This document shows, one piece after another, positions 36,308 through 45,504 of a stretch of DNA of 64,000 nucleotides. The stretch is taken from contig JAVJSD010000065.1 in NCBI GenBank assembly GCA_040219575.1, positions 31,790 to 95,789 on the forward strand. The letters are read 5' to 3'. The stretch comes from JAVJSD01 sp040219575 (GTDB taxonomy: Bacteria; Planctomycetota; Planctomycetia; Pirellulales; Pirellulaceae). Under the pieces are notes generated by a model. That model was not told where the DNA came from. It saw only the letters and a program-made list of their open reading frames with translations, and searched no databases. Positions within the stretch are counted from its first letter, which is position 1; every line of letters begins with the position of its first letter. Made by a program: the position numbers and the translations under genes.

Positions 36308-38455
36308 CTAGGGGCCGTATAACCGGCTGCGCTCGAGAATCAGTTCGGTCATCGCCGTGATCTCGTCCTGCCGGTCGGCGATGCCGATGATCTCCTTGCG
36401 GAGCACGTCGTCGAGGACGCCCTCGGGACGGATTTCGTCGAAGGCCTTGGTGCGGCGATTGACGCGCAGCTGCGCCGCCCGCAGCAGTTTCAACTCCGCC
36501 GAATTGGGCAGCAGCGGCGGTTCGCCGCCTCCCCCGCCTCCACCGGTGCTTTGCGACGGTTTCTGTTCGCGCAGCTTTTTGAGGGCTTCGATCAGTTCGA
36601 CCAGCGTGGTTTCGATTTCGCGCTGCACGAGTTGCGTGTAACCGTCGGTCCGCGTGGAATCGAGCAGGCCGGCCACGGTCGTCAGATCCTCGCGAAGCTG
36701 GCCGACGACCTGCGGGAAGACGACGCTGGTGCCGTCCTCGACGATGATCTCGTAGGCCTGGAAGGCTTCCTCGGCCAAAGCCCGTTCCTCGGCGGCGTGC
36801 TTGGAGATGGCCAACCGGTCGGTCCGCTTGAGCGAGCCGGCCCGCTGCTTGGCGTCGAGTTCGGCGGTGGCCAGCGTGACGACCTGCTGCCGGGCCAGCA
36901 TCTCGCGGAAGCGGGCTTCGAGACGAGCGAGCTTTTCGGTCTGCGTCTCCTCGCGAAGCTGCGCCAGCCGCTCCTCGATTTCCTGCAGCGCCTTTTCGAG
37001 CTGGCGGATCGCCTCTTCCTGCTGACGGCCGGCGCCGTCGGGATCCTGCTCGGAAAGATCGCCGCCGGCCTGCTGCATGTTCTTCTGAGCCTGCTGGATC
37101 TGCGACTGCCCGGGCTTGGGCTTGCCCCCCTGACCGCCTTCTCCCCCCTGGCCGCCTTGACCGCCTTGTCCTCCGCCCGCCTCGGCCGATTTCTTCATCT
37201 CCTCGGCGAGACGCTTGGCCTCGTCGGCGGTGCGATACTGCTTCTTCGCCATCTGCTCGAACGTCTCGGGCGGCAGCGAGGCGATGCGGCGACGCTCGCG
37301 CTCCAACTCCTCGAGCGCTCGCTTCAAGTCGCCGATCGCCCGCTCTTGATCTTCACGGCCCGCCTGTCCCTTGCCTTCGCCGAGATTCTTCTCAGCCGAT
37401 TGTTGATGGCCGGCGGCGCGGCGCAGCGGCTGCACGCCCGGCTCTCCGGCTTGGGCGTTGGCCTGCGCGCGTTCCTGCGAGGTGGGACCCTGTGGCTCCT
37501 GCGAGCCCTGTTCGCCTCCTTCACCTCCTTCACCACTGCCCTCGCCTCCTTCACCACTGCCTTTGCTTCCTTCACCACCACCCTTGGAACCTTCACCGCC
37601 TTTGGAACCTTCACCGCCTTTGGCCCCTTCGCCCGACTTGGAGCCCTCGCCGGGTTGACCTTCGCCGGGTTGACCTTCGCCGGGCTGACCTTCACCGGGT
37701 TGAGCTTCACCGGGCTGTGCTCCCTCGACACCCGCGGTCTTTCCCAGCGAGCCCGAACCGGCGATTTCGTCGGCGACCTGTTCGGTTTCCTCGCGGACGC
37801 CGCGCTGCTCCTCGGCGGCGCGGCCAAGGCCCTGTACGCCCTCGGACAGCGACTTGCCGGTTTGATCGTTGACTCCCTGCTGATCCTTGATCAGTTTCTG
37901 CACAGCGGCGATTTTGGCGTCGAGATCCTTGAGCGTTTCGTCGCGCTCGGCGATCTTCTCGCTCTCGCGGCGCTGGCTGTACTCGTCGGCCAGGATGCGC
38001 TCGATATTCTCCCGCCAGCGATCGAGTTCTTCGTACTCGTCGAGGGCGTTGTTCTCGTCTTCGGCCAACAGCAGATCGATCAGGGCCCGCAGGTCGGCCA
38101 GGATTTGCTCCTGTTCGTTGGTGGCGGCCTCGAGCCGGGCTTCGTTCAAGAGTTCGGTGACCTGGGTCATCCGCTTCTGGATCACCTTTTCCTTGGCGGT
38201 CTGCAGCGTCTTGATCAACCGCTCGGCCCGCTCCGGCTCTTCCTCCTGCAGCGCCTCGGAAAGCTTCTTGAAGGTGCGTTCGAGGTCCTCCATCATCCGC
38301 TCGACGCGCTGCTGGCGGATGCCCAGCGGCGTGGCCTTGCTGACGGCGGGCGCCCCCGGCTCTTGCGCCGCGTTCTCCCGGCCCGCGCCCAGAACGACAA
38401 GCCCGATCAGTCCCAGCAGCAGGACTCCTCCGCCTAGCACGGCTCGTCTCAACAT
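36308..38455 (-). CDS. Large membrane-anchored coiled-coil protein with Gly/Glu/Lys repeats
   Basis: The 715-residue protein has one N-terminal hydrophobic segment (AVLGGGVLLLGLIGLVVLGAG), then long heptad-rich helices (about 45-215, 355-420, 480-660) separated by two low-complexity stretches: QPGEGQPGEG repeats running into GEGSKGGEG and GGEGSGEGG (about 240-325), and GGQGGQGGEGGQGG (about 432-450). The DNA of the first has 15-bp tandem repeats. It should be an elongated envelope protein. It is co-oriented with DUF4175-like and TPR genes. No enzymatic motif is visible. Confidence 0.83.
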   Translation of the reverse strand: MLRRAVLGGGVLLLGLIGLVVLGAGRENAAQEPGAPAVSKATPLGIRQQRVERMMEDLERTFKKLSEALQEEEPERAERLIKTLQTAKEKVIQKRMTQVTELLNEARLEAATNEQEQILADLRALIDLLLAEDENNALDEYEELDRWRENIERILADEYSQRRESEKIAERDETLKDLDAKIAAVQKLIKDQQGVNDQTGKSLSEGVQGLGRAAEEQRGVREETEQVADEIAGSGSLGKTAGVEGAQPGEAQPGEGQPGEGQPGEGQPGEGSKSGEGAKGGEGSKGGEGSKGGGEGSKGSGEGGEGSGEGGEGGEQGSQEPQGPTSQERAQANAQAGEPGVQPLRRAAGHQQSAEKNLGEGKGQAGREDQERAIGDLKRALEELERERRRIASLPPETFEQMAKKQYRTADEAKRLAEEMKKSAEAGGGQGGQGGQGGEGGQGGKPKPGQSQIQQAQKNMQQAGGDLSEQDPDGAGRQQEEAIRQLEKALQEIEERLAQLREETQTEKLARLEARFREMLARQQVVTLATAELDAKQRAGSLKRTDRLAISKHAAEERALAEEAFQAYEIIVEDGTSVVFPQVVGQLREDLTTVAGLLDSTRTDGYTQLVQREIETTLVELIEALKKLREQKPSQSTGGGGGGGEPPLLPNSAELKLLRAAQLRVNRRTKAFDEIRPEGVLDDVLRKEIIGIADRQDEITAMTELILERSRLYGP
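37640..37725. repeat. 15-bp coding tandem repeats
   Basis: Five to six units of CGCCGGGTTGACCTT (and variants with CACCGGGCTGAGCTT) encode the QPGEG repeat of the coiled-coil protein on the minus strand. Variants with ACCTTC/GCTTCAC indicate diverging copies. Confidence 0.7.
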
Positions 38456-38606
38456 CGCTCATCCTCCTGGCGTGACAATCGGGCGATTCGGCGGGCCGCC
38501 ATCGACACGCCGAAGGTTTAGTCGCCGCGGGGGCGACGGGAGTTCTCGAAATCTTCCGTAAGCGAACTTTTGTAATGGATCTTTCGCAGGCGTTCGCAGG
38601 CGGAGG

Positions 38607-38630
38607 GAGGCCGCCGCAAATCGCGGCCTC
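38607..38630. terminator. GAGGCCGC hairpin in the 243-bp gap of the gene series
   Basis: GAGGCCGC (38607-38614) and GCGGCCTC (38623-38630) make an 8-bp perfect stem. The gap 38456-38698 is the longest within the minus-strand series and may divide it into two transcription units; no clear promoter was identified in it. Confidence 0.4.
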
Positions 38631-38698
38631 GCTTCATTTTGGGCTTTTCGCGGGGCGGCGTCCACGACTTTCGGGGGACGCGCGGCCGACGGAAGGCC

Positions 38699-40948
38699 TT
38701 ATTTGTCGTCGTTGGATTCTTTCTCTTCCGGCTTTTCCGGTTGGGTTGGGGCGTTGCCGCCCTGCTCCAGCAGGCGTTTGATTCGCTCCCGCATCTCCTG
38801 TTCGGTGAGATCGAACACGCCTTTCTGCGACTTTTCGATCTCGTACAGCAGGTTGACCGCCTCCTGGTAGCCCTCCGTCTTGACCATGTGCAGCAGGATC
38901 TCGCGCATGGCGGCCGCCACGATCTCCTGCTGGCGGATGGCGTCGGCCAGCGCCGTATCGCGCTGTTGGGCCTCGTCGGCCAGGCGGCGTGTGCGGTCGA
39001 GTCGGCGGACCGCTTCCGGCACGGCCTGCTGGTGGATCTCCACCATCGGCTCGATGATCTGTTCGTAGAGCCGCTGCTGCAGCGGACCGCCCTCTTCCTC
39101 GAGGCGGTTGTTCTGCACTTCGGCGATCACCTCGAACAATTGCTTGGCGATGTTCTCGGTGTTGGTGGCGACGCGCTTCTGCCGCCGCTGAAGCTGCATC
39201 AGCGTTTGCTTCTGGTCGGGGCCGATCTCCTCGCTGCCCCGCAAGCCCGCCTCCAGCGCGCGGGTGTCGGTGATCAGGTCTTCCTGATTGTTGAGCAGCG
39301 CCTCGAATTCCTGACGGCGCTCCTTTTCGCGGCGCAGCAGGTCGGCCCGCAGTTCGTCTTCGGTGACCACGCGGACGAGGAACTCGGTGGAGTAGCCAAT
39401 GTTGGGTCCGGAGATATCGTCGTTGTCGGCCGCCGCCACCTTGAACACCAGCGTGGCGCCGGTCGGGATGGCGAGCGGTTCGAGCTGGAGCACCTCGATA
39501 TCCTCGAGCCGGGGAGGCTTGCGCTCCAGCAGTTCCGCCACCGAACTGAAGGGGACGTGGTCGGTCTTGGCGTCGGCGTCGCTGCGCCAGTTGTACTCGG
39601 CGTAGACGTCGGTGACGACGTAGTCGTCGGTGATGCGGTATCGGATCGGCAGAATCGCCCGCGGCACGACCATGCCGCCGATGCCGATCAGGCTGGCGTT
39701 GATGCGGGGAGCATTGTCGGCGCGAATCCGCATGCCGAACGAGGGAGGACGGCGATTGATCAGACCCTCGGTGTCGGTCAGGTCGAGAATGTATTTGCCG
39801 GCCGTGAGTTGATCGGGCGAGAGTTCGATCGAGAACCGCTTGGTCCCTTCGATCTTCATCGGCAGCGTGCCGCCTTCGAGAATCAGCTCCGCCGACGACA
39901 ACTCCTTGCTGGCCCAACCGGCGATCCGCAGCGAACTGCCGCGGAGCACCGAGTAGGGGCCCTTGCCCGGCGGCAGGCGCTGGGTCGACTCGCCGGTGTA
40001 GGCCGGCGGCGTGACCTCCAGCACCAGCTCGTCGACCTGCGGCGGAGGCAGCAGCTTGACGCGCGTCCATTGGCTGACGGCCCGGTCGCTGTAGACGCGG
40101 AATTCGAACTCCTCCAGCACGTTGCGGAACTCGAGCTGGAACGCGTCGCCTTCCTTTTCGCGATTCATCTTTTGATCGGGCCGCAGTCCGTAGGGCCGAA
40201 ACTCCATGGTCACCGCCTCGGGCGTGCGGCGGCTTTCGGGGCGGATGGCGACGCGCTGCACGTGATCGTCGCCGCGGACGATCGTCAGCACGCCGTCTTC
40301 CGCGCCCACGATCTCGAAGTAGACGTCCTGCGGCCAGCTTTCGTCGGCCAGCAGCACGTTGCGGTTGAACCAGGTGCGCAGCGTGGGATTGAGCGCCACG
40401 CCGACTCCCCCCAGCGTCAACAGCCCGACGGAGGCCGCCACGATGGCGAGGCTGCGATAGAACCGGGGCAGGTTCAGCACGTCGCCGAACCGCACCGACT
40501 TGGCCCGGCGAAGGCCGAGATCGATGGTGGCGTCGACCATCGCCGTCGAGACGCCGGGGCTGAGCGCCTCGCGCAGTCGGGAGAATTGCACGGCGCTGAT
40601 CAGGCTTTGGCCGAGTTCGCGGTGTTTGCGCTCGACTTCGAGGATCAACGCCTCGTCGGCGAGCGGCTTGGTCAGCGGCAGGATCATCCGCCAGACGAAG
40701 AGCGCGATCAGCCCCGCGGCCGCCATCACCAGCAGAATGGTCCGCTGCGACAGGTCCATCTGGTAACCCCAGTTGGCGTTCAGGCCGTAGTCGAGCAGGA
40801 AGTCGACCGCCGCCAGCACGAGCAGCGGCGGCAGCACGTAGCAGGCGCCGTCGACAAGCAGCCAGACGGCGATCCGCCGCCGCAGCGACTTGAGCTGGCG
40901 GGAGACCGCTTCGGGCGTTTCGCCGCGATGGGGTAGTGCTTGAGCCAT
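38699..40948 (-). CDS. DUF4175-like membrane protein
   Basis: The 749-residue protein has two or three N-terminal membrane helices (IAVWLLVDGACYVLPPLLVLAAVDFLL; TILLVMAAAGLIALFVWRMILPL; SLAIVAASVGLLTLGGVGVAL), an exported middle part with Ig-like strands (VLEVTPPAYTGESTQRLPPG), and a long C-terminal coiled coil ending in EEKESNDDK. This arrangement matches DUF4175-type proteins, found in alphaproteobacteria and planctomycetes and of unknown function. It sits between a VWA membrane protein and the coiled-coil protein, pointing to a shared envelope complex. Confidence 0.8.
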   Translation of the reverse strand: MAQALPHRGETPEAVSRQLKSLRRRIAVWLLVDGACYVLPPLLVLAAVDFLLDYGLNANWGYQMDLSQRTILLVMAAAGLIALFVWRMILPLTKPLADEALILEVERKHRELGQSLISAVQFSRLREALSPGVSTAMVDATIDLGLRRAKSVRFGDVLNLPRFYRSLAIVAASVGLLTLGGVGVALNPTLRTWFNRNVLLADESWPQDVYFEIVGAEDGVLTIVRGDDHVQRVAIRPESRRTPEAVTMEFRPYGLRPDQKMNREKEGDAFQLEFRNVLEEFEFRVYSDRAVSQWTRVKLLPPPQVDELVLEVTPPAYTGESTQRLPPGKGPYSVLRGSSLRIAGWASKELSSAELILEGGTLPMKIEGTKRFSIELSPDQLTAGKYILDLTDTEGLINRRPPSFGMRIRADNAPRINASLIGIGGMVVPRAILPIRYRITDDYVVTDVYAEYNWRSDADAKTDHVPFSSVAELLERKPPRLEDIEVLQLEPLAIPTGATLVFKVAAADNDDISGPNIGYSTEFLVRVVTEDELRADLLRREKERRQEFEALLNNQEDLITDTRALEAGLRGSEEIGPDQKQTLMQLQRRQKRVATNTENIAKQLFEVIAEVQNNRLEEEGGPLQQRLYEQIIEPMVEIHQQAVPEAVRRLDRTRRLADEAQQRDTALADAIRQQEIVAAAMREILLHMVKTEGYQEAVNLLYEIEKSQKGVFDLTEQEMRERIKRLLEQGGNAPTQPEKPEEKESNDDK

Positions 40949-40970
40949 AGTCGTGATTGCAAGTTTCTTC

Positions 40971-41035
40971 GTAGCGGAACTCGCCAGAGTTCCGAATGTT
41001 CGGCTGGATTTCGGAAGTCTGGCGACTTCCGCTAC
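40971..41035. repeat. GTAGCGGAAGTCGCCAG hairpin, copy C
   Basis: GTAGCGGAACTCGCCAGAG on the left and CGGAAGTCTGGCGACTTCCG...CTAC on the right form the hairpin, here with G-to-C changes that keep imperfect pairing. It fills the 99-bp gap between two co-oriented genes of the MoxR series. Confidence 0.8.
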
Positions 41036-41047
41036 GTGTTTCGACGT

Positions 41048-43633
41048 TTACAGTAATTTGAAGCCTTTGCGGACGCCCCACTCGGCGCCCAACAGCACGA
41101 CCAGGCAACCCAGCAGCAGGCCGCCCGTCGACAGTCCGCCCAGCGAAGTGCTCCACAGCATCTCGGGCCGGCCGCGGACCTCGAACGTCTCCGAGGCGTC
41201 CGGCACCTGCTCGGCCAGTTGGTCGAGCTGATCGAGTTCGAAATACTTGCCGCCGCTGCGGCGGGCCATCTCGACCAGCAGCGGTTTGTTCAGCCAGAGC
41301 TGATTCTGTTCGACGGTCGGCAGATCGACGCGGTACGACGATTCGATGCGGACCGCTTCGGGGCCGGCCGTATCCGGCAAATCGACGACGCGCAGCACGT
41401 GTTGTCCGGTGCGGCGGGCCGTGACGTTGGTCTCGTACTCTCCCGGCTGGTTGGCGACCTGCTTGAGAACGATGCCGCGGGGCGGTTCGTCTCCCACGGC
41501 GAGCGAAGCGTGCACTTCCGGCAGGGCCAGCGGCTGGAACGATGCGTCTTGCAGTTGCGCGGTGACATGGATGCGGTCGCCGATTTCGTAGTAGTCGCGG
41601 TCGGTCTGGATGTAGCCGCGGCGGCGTCCCTTGAGCGAGCGGCTTTCGACCAGGAACCGCACCGTTTGAATCCAGAAGCGGTCGAAGAACTCGGCCTGAC
41701 GACCGGCCCGCCGCCATCGCCACGTGCCGTTGAACCCGACATACACGGTGTTGGCCGAACCGGCGCGGCCCACCACCAACAGCGGACGGGGCGCATCGCG
41801 GAGCGTGTGGTCGCTGTGCTCCAGCAGCACCTTGGCGGTCGGCTTGGGGCCCAGCACCGGGAAACTCCAGTACACGCCGGGCAACTCCTGCCAGCGGGCG
41901 AGACTCGCCTGCCGATCCTGGTAGAAGCTCATGATCGGGTGGTCGATGTTGTACGGCGTCACCCGCAACGGCCACTGCTGGCGATTGGTGGTGGTCAGGT
42001 TGGCGATGGTCACTTCGCCCAGGTCGCCCAGCCGCACGGGCAGGATGTCGCGCAGCTTGCTGGTCCGCCGGCCGGTGAGGAACATGCCGGTGTATTTGGG
42101 ACCGGCCAGGTACAGCACGCCGCCCGACTGCTTCTCGGCGAAGTCCTTGAGCATGTCGATCCAGGCTTCATCGAACTCCTCGGGGTTGGGGTCGAAGAGC
42201 ATCACGACGTGGTATTCGTTCAATTCCTGCAGCGTGGCGGGGAGATGGTCGATCGGAACGTCGCCGGCCTGCTGGCGATCGCGATCGAGCGTTTGCATCC
42301 AGGCGCTGACCGAGATCGATTCGTCGCGCTCCAGCAGGCGTTCGACCAGTTGGTATTCCCAGGAGGGGGCGCCGGCGATGAGCAGCACGCGAATCTTGCG
42401 GCGGTCGAGCACTTCCACCGGCGTCGAGGCCAGGCGGTTGTCGTCTTCGTCGCTCTCGTCGGCGATCTGCTCGGCGCGAACCGAGTAGAGGTAGCGCCCC
42501 GGCTGGGCGGCGGTGTGCGAGAAGGTGGTGCGGACCAGGCCCCCTTCCGCCGGAATCAGCACTTCGCTGCGCTGCACCACGCGGTCGGCGCCCGCCTGCC
42601 CGCCCTCGGCGACGGTCTGCTCGATCAGGTCGAGTTGCACGGTGCGTCCCGCGATTCCCTGCGCGGAGAGAACCGCTTCGATCTCGAACGGCTCGTCGGG
42701 CCAGACTTCCGGACGGACGTAAACGTTCGACACGCGGAGGTTGCGGGGACGGCTGGGATCGCCCAGACCGACGATGAACAACCGCACATCCTTGGCGGCC
42801 GCCTCGTCGGCGACTTCCAGCGGATCCTCGCTGCCGGTGTGCTGGCCGTCGGTGAAGATCACGATCGACGACAGGGGATTCACGGCCAGCATCTCCTTGA
42901 CCGCCAACCACAAATCGCTGCCCCGCCCTTCGGCGTTCAAGGGGGGAAGCGTGGGGCTGTGCGACGCGGGCGTGATCTCGGCGGCGGAACTTGAGCCGCT
43001 GTCGGCCGCCATCTCGCCCATCGCCTGGTCGCGCGTCGCCTGGTCGCGGAGGGCCGGCCTCGTCTCCACCTCCACCACGCGATCGGAGAAGTCGACGATC
43101 TGCACCTTGCCGCGATGCTGAAGCTGCTTGAGCAGTTCGAAGTTGTTCGCCGACAGCAGTTGGTTCAGCACGTCGGCCCGAGTGGGTCGATCGCCGCGGC
43201 TGCGGTCGGTGAGTTCGTCGGCCGGGCGGCCCATGATCCGGGCCACGCCCTGGGCCGCCTGCTCGTCGAGATAGCGGTCGCGCCATTGCATCGACTGCGA
43301 GGCGTCGCGGGCCACCACCACGGTCGCCTCGCGGGTGCGCGTCTGGGTGTAGATCAGCACGGGTTCGATCAGGATCAGCGCCAGAATCAACAGCACGCCG
43401 CAGCGCAGCCCGCCCAACAACAGGCGGACCGGGCGGGGGCAGGTCTTCGATTCCTTGAGGTACAGAAACACCACCCCGGCCAACAGCAACAGCAGCGCGA
43501 CGATGGCCACGATCAGCCAGCCGGATTGCGGCAGGTTGTTCGCCGAGCGCTGGTACTCGTCGGACACGCCGCCCGCGTCGATGCCGATCAACCATAGCAG
43601 CCATTGCCACCAGGTGGTTTGCGATTCGGGCAC
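41048..43633 (-). CDS. Membrane VWA-domain protein
   Basis: The 861-residue protein has two N-terminal transmembrane helices (WLIVAIVALLLLLAGVVFLYL; LRCGVLLILALILIEPVLIY), a VWA domain with MIDAS motif DASQS (in VVVARDASQSMQWRD) and IVIFTDGQHTGS, then a CARDB-like beta domain and a C-terminal helix (GLLLGCLVVLLGAEWGV). The middle part contains RKIRVLLIAGAPSWEYQLVERLLERD, as in glutamine amidotransferase-like domains of BatA/VWA proteins. It should bind a partner through the metal site. Neighbours are a propeller protein and DUF4175-like protein. Confidence 0.85.
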   Translation of the reverse strand: MPESQTTWWQWLLWLIGIDAGGVSDEYQRSANNLPQSGWLIVAIVALLLLLAGVVFLYLKESKTCPRPVRLLLGGLRCGVLLILALILIEPVLIYTQTRTREATVVVARDASQSMQWRDRYLDEQAAQGVARIMGRPADELTDRSRGDRPTRADVLNQLLSANNFELLKQLQHRGKVQIVDFSDRVVEVETRPALRDQATRDQAMGEMAADSGSSSAAEITPASHSPTLPPLNAEGRGSDLWLAVKEMLAVNPLSSIVIFTDGQHTGSEDPLEVADEAAAKDVRLFIVGLGDPSRPRNLRVSNVYVRPEVWPDEPFEIEAVLSAQGIAGRTVQLDLIEQTVAEGGQAGADRVVQRSEVLIPAEGGLVRTTFSHTAAQPGRYLYSVRAEQIADESDEDDNRLASTPVEVLDRRKIRVLLIAGAPSWEYQLVERLLERDESISVSAWMQTLDRDRQQAGDVPIDHLPATLQELNEYHVVMLFDPNPEEFDEAWIDMLKDFAEKQSGGVLYLAGPKYTGMFLTGRRTSKLRDILPVRLGDLGEVTIANLTTTNRQQWPLRVTPYNIDHPIMSFYQDRQASLARWQELPGVYWSFPVLGPKPTAKVLLEHSDHTLRDAPRPLLVVGRAGSANTVYVGFNGTWRWRRAGRQAEFFDRFWIQTVRFLVESRSLKGRRRGYIQTDRDYYEIGDRIHVTAQLQDASFQPLALPEVHASLAVGDEPPRGIVLKQVANQPGEYETNVTARRTGQHVLRVVDLPDTAGPEAVRIESSYRVDLPTVEQNQLWLNKPLLVEMARRSGGKYFELDQLDQLAEQVPDASETFEVRGRPEMLWSTSLGGLSTGGLLLGCLVVLLGAEWGVRKGFKLL

Positions 43634-43689
43634 GTTGTTCTCCGTCGGGCAAGGCGCCGCCGCTGGATGCGGGCGACGCTTTCATGGCT

Positions 43690-45399
43690 TCAAAAACGGC
43701 AGGCGCGGCTGACGTTGGACATCGTCAACCGCCAGACGACCTTGTTGTTGCGGTCTACTTCGATCACCCCGCCGGCGTCGACGATCAACGTCGTGCCGGC
43801 GGCGGTGCGGTGCACATCATAGGGGTTCGACAGGCCGGTGTGGCTCCAGATCTTCTTCTTCTCCCGATCGTACTCGGCGACTTCGCCGGTTCCCATCATG
43901 CAGACCAGCGTGTTGCCGTTCTCCAGTCGCTGGGCCGAGAACGTCGAGGCGGCGCCGTCCAACGACCAAACCTCTTTCCCCTCTCGATCGACCTCGACCA
44001 CGCGGCCGGCGTTCTGCAGCACGACGAGCGTGCGGCCGCTGTCGAGCCGCTGGGCCTCGACCGGCCGGCCCTCGAGGCTGATCTTCCAGACGATCTTGCC
44101 CGAGAAATCGACCTCGACCACCTGCCCGCTGTCGGTGCAGGCGACCAGCGTGTTGCCGTTCTCCAGCCGCTCGACGCCGGTCGGACCGCCGGGCAGGTCC
44201 TTGGCGCTCCACACCTGCTTCCCCGCGGCGTCGTACTCCACGACGTCTTTGTTGTTGTAGGAGGCGACCAGCCGGTGGCCGTTGGTAAGCCCCTGGCAAC
44301 ACCAGGGCTGCGGGCCGACCGACGCTTCCCAGACGACCTTGTGCTGCGCGTCGTACTCGTACAACTTCGACTCGCCGTGGTTGCAGACCAGGGTTCGTCC
44401 GAGTTCGTACGCCACGGATTTGAGCGGCAGGCGCAATTCGGCCGTGGCGGCGTGGGTCTCGATCCAGTCTCGCCAGGCGGTCCGCTGCCCCTCGCGAACT
44501 TCGCGCGACTCGTAGGCGGTGAAGGCGATCTTCTCGCCGGTCAGCGAGCGGAGCGTGCGGGCCGCTTCGACGCGCACTTCGAGCTGCTCCGACCCCAGCA
44601 ACTTCTCGAGCTGCGCGAGCGATTCGCGACGTCCCAATCTGGCCAGCGCCAGCGCGGCCGTCATCCGGACGGCGTCGTCTTCGTCGGCCAGCATCCGCCG
44701 CGCCTCGGCGGCGACGTCGTCGGGCGCGCGATCGGCGATCGCCGCCAACGTCGCCAGCGCCGCCCCGCGAACGCGCGGGCTTTCGTCGGCGAGTCGTTCC
44801 TCGAGCAGCGCCACGTCGTCGGCCGTGCTGGTCGCCGCCAGCGCCGCCCGCGCCTGACGCTGCAGGTGCTCTCTGCCGGCCAGCGGCAACGCCTGCAGCA
44901 CCGGCAGGGTCAGGCCCGTCAACTTTCGTTGGGCGATGGTCTTGAAGACGGCGTACAGAATCTCGTCGCGACGACGGTCGATATCCTCCACGATCGATCG
45001 GGCGCGCCAGCGGATCTCCGGATCGCCGTCGGCCGCGGCCTGCTGAAGCTGTCGCGCGTCGGGCATCGGCATCCGCAGCAGTTGCAGCATCACGCGCTCG
45101 CGCTGAGCGAATTCGTCGTGCCCCAGTCCACGAATCAACTCGGCGGTCTGCTGCCGCACCAGCGGTCCGGGGTGCAGGGCTTCCAAATAACTCCCGAGCG
45201 ATTCGGCGTTGGGAAGCAGTTCGTAGCGGGCCAGCAACGCTTCATGGGCCGGCGTCTCCTCCGCCTCTTCGGCGCCGCGCGCCGTAGACAGCAGCGACAC
45301 GATCAACAGCGACACGATCAGCAGCGACACCAGCAGCGCCGCCGCGAGCCAGGCGCCGCCGAATTCGCGGTAGGTTGTCGTCCGCTCCGTCACATCCAA
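43690..45399 (-). CDS. Exported HEAT/beta-propeller protein (paralogue 2)
   Basis: The 569-residue protein has a hydrophobic N-terminus (LAAALLVSLLIVSLLIVSLLSTARGA, with duplicated LLIVSLLI) then HEAT-type helices (about 60-270) and a C-terminal beta-propeller of about six blades, each with LENGNTLV......VVEVD..GK.VW. The propeller and the linking segment match the end of the larger gene just upstream, so the two are tandem paralogues. The propeller resembles PQQ/arylsulfotransferase-type repeats but lacks an obvious active site. It lies 56 bp upstream of the VWA protein gene. Confidence 0.85.
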   Translation of the reverse strand: MDVTERTTTYREFGGAWLAAALLVSLLIVSLLIVSLLSTARGAEEAEETPAHEALLARYELLPNAESLGSYLEALHPGPLVRQQTAELIRGLGHDEFAQRERVMLQLLRMPMPDARQLQQAAADGDPEIRWRARSIVEDIDRRRDEILYAVFKTIAQRKLTGLTLPVLQALPLAGREHLQRQARAALAATSTADDVALLEERLADESPRVRGAALATLAAIADRAPDDVAAEARRMLADEDDAVRMTAALALARLGRRESLAQLEKLLGSEQLEVRVEAARTLRSLTGEKIAFTAYESREVREGQRTAWRDWIETHAATAELRLPLKSVAYELGRTLVCNHGESKLYEYDAQHKVVWEASVGPQPWCCQGLTNGHRLVASYNNKDVVEYDAAGKQVWSAKDLPGGPTGVERLENGNTLVACTDSGQVVEVDFSGKIVWKISLEGRPVEAQRLDSGRTLVVLQNAGRVVEVDREGKEVWSLDGAASTFSAQRLENGNTLVCMMGTGEVAEYDREKKKIWSHTGLSNPYDVHRTAAGTTLIVDAGGVIEVDRNNKVVWRLTMSNVSRACRF

Positions 45400-45422
45400 C
45401 TCCTGGTTTTCGACTCGCCCTT

Positions 45423-45487
45423 GTCGCGGAACTCGCCAGAGTTCCGGATTCGTGGTAGGGCGTCGGAAGTCTGGCGACTTCCGCTAC
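45423..45487. repeat. GTAGCGGAAGTCGCCAG hairpin, copy D
   Basis: GTCGCGGAACTCGCCAGAG and CGGAAGTCTGGCGACTTCCG...CTAC lie in the 105-bp gap between the two HEAT/propeller genes. One arm has the GAACTC and the other the GAAGTC version, as in copy C. Confidence 0.8.
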
Positions 45488-45504
45488 AGGTATTCAGAAA
45501 ATGC

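Noticed and set aside
38634..41975. Minus-strand open frame of about 1113 codons
   Set aside because: It overlaps the DUF4175-like and VWA genes in another frame and has Arg/Pro-rich composition with no domain.
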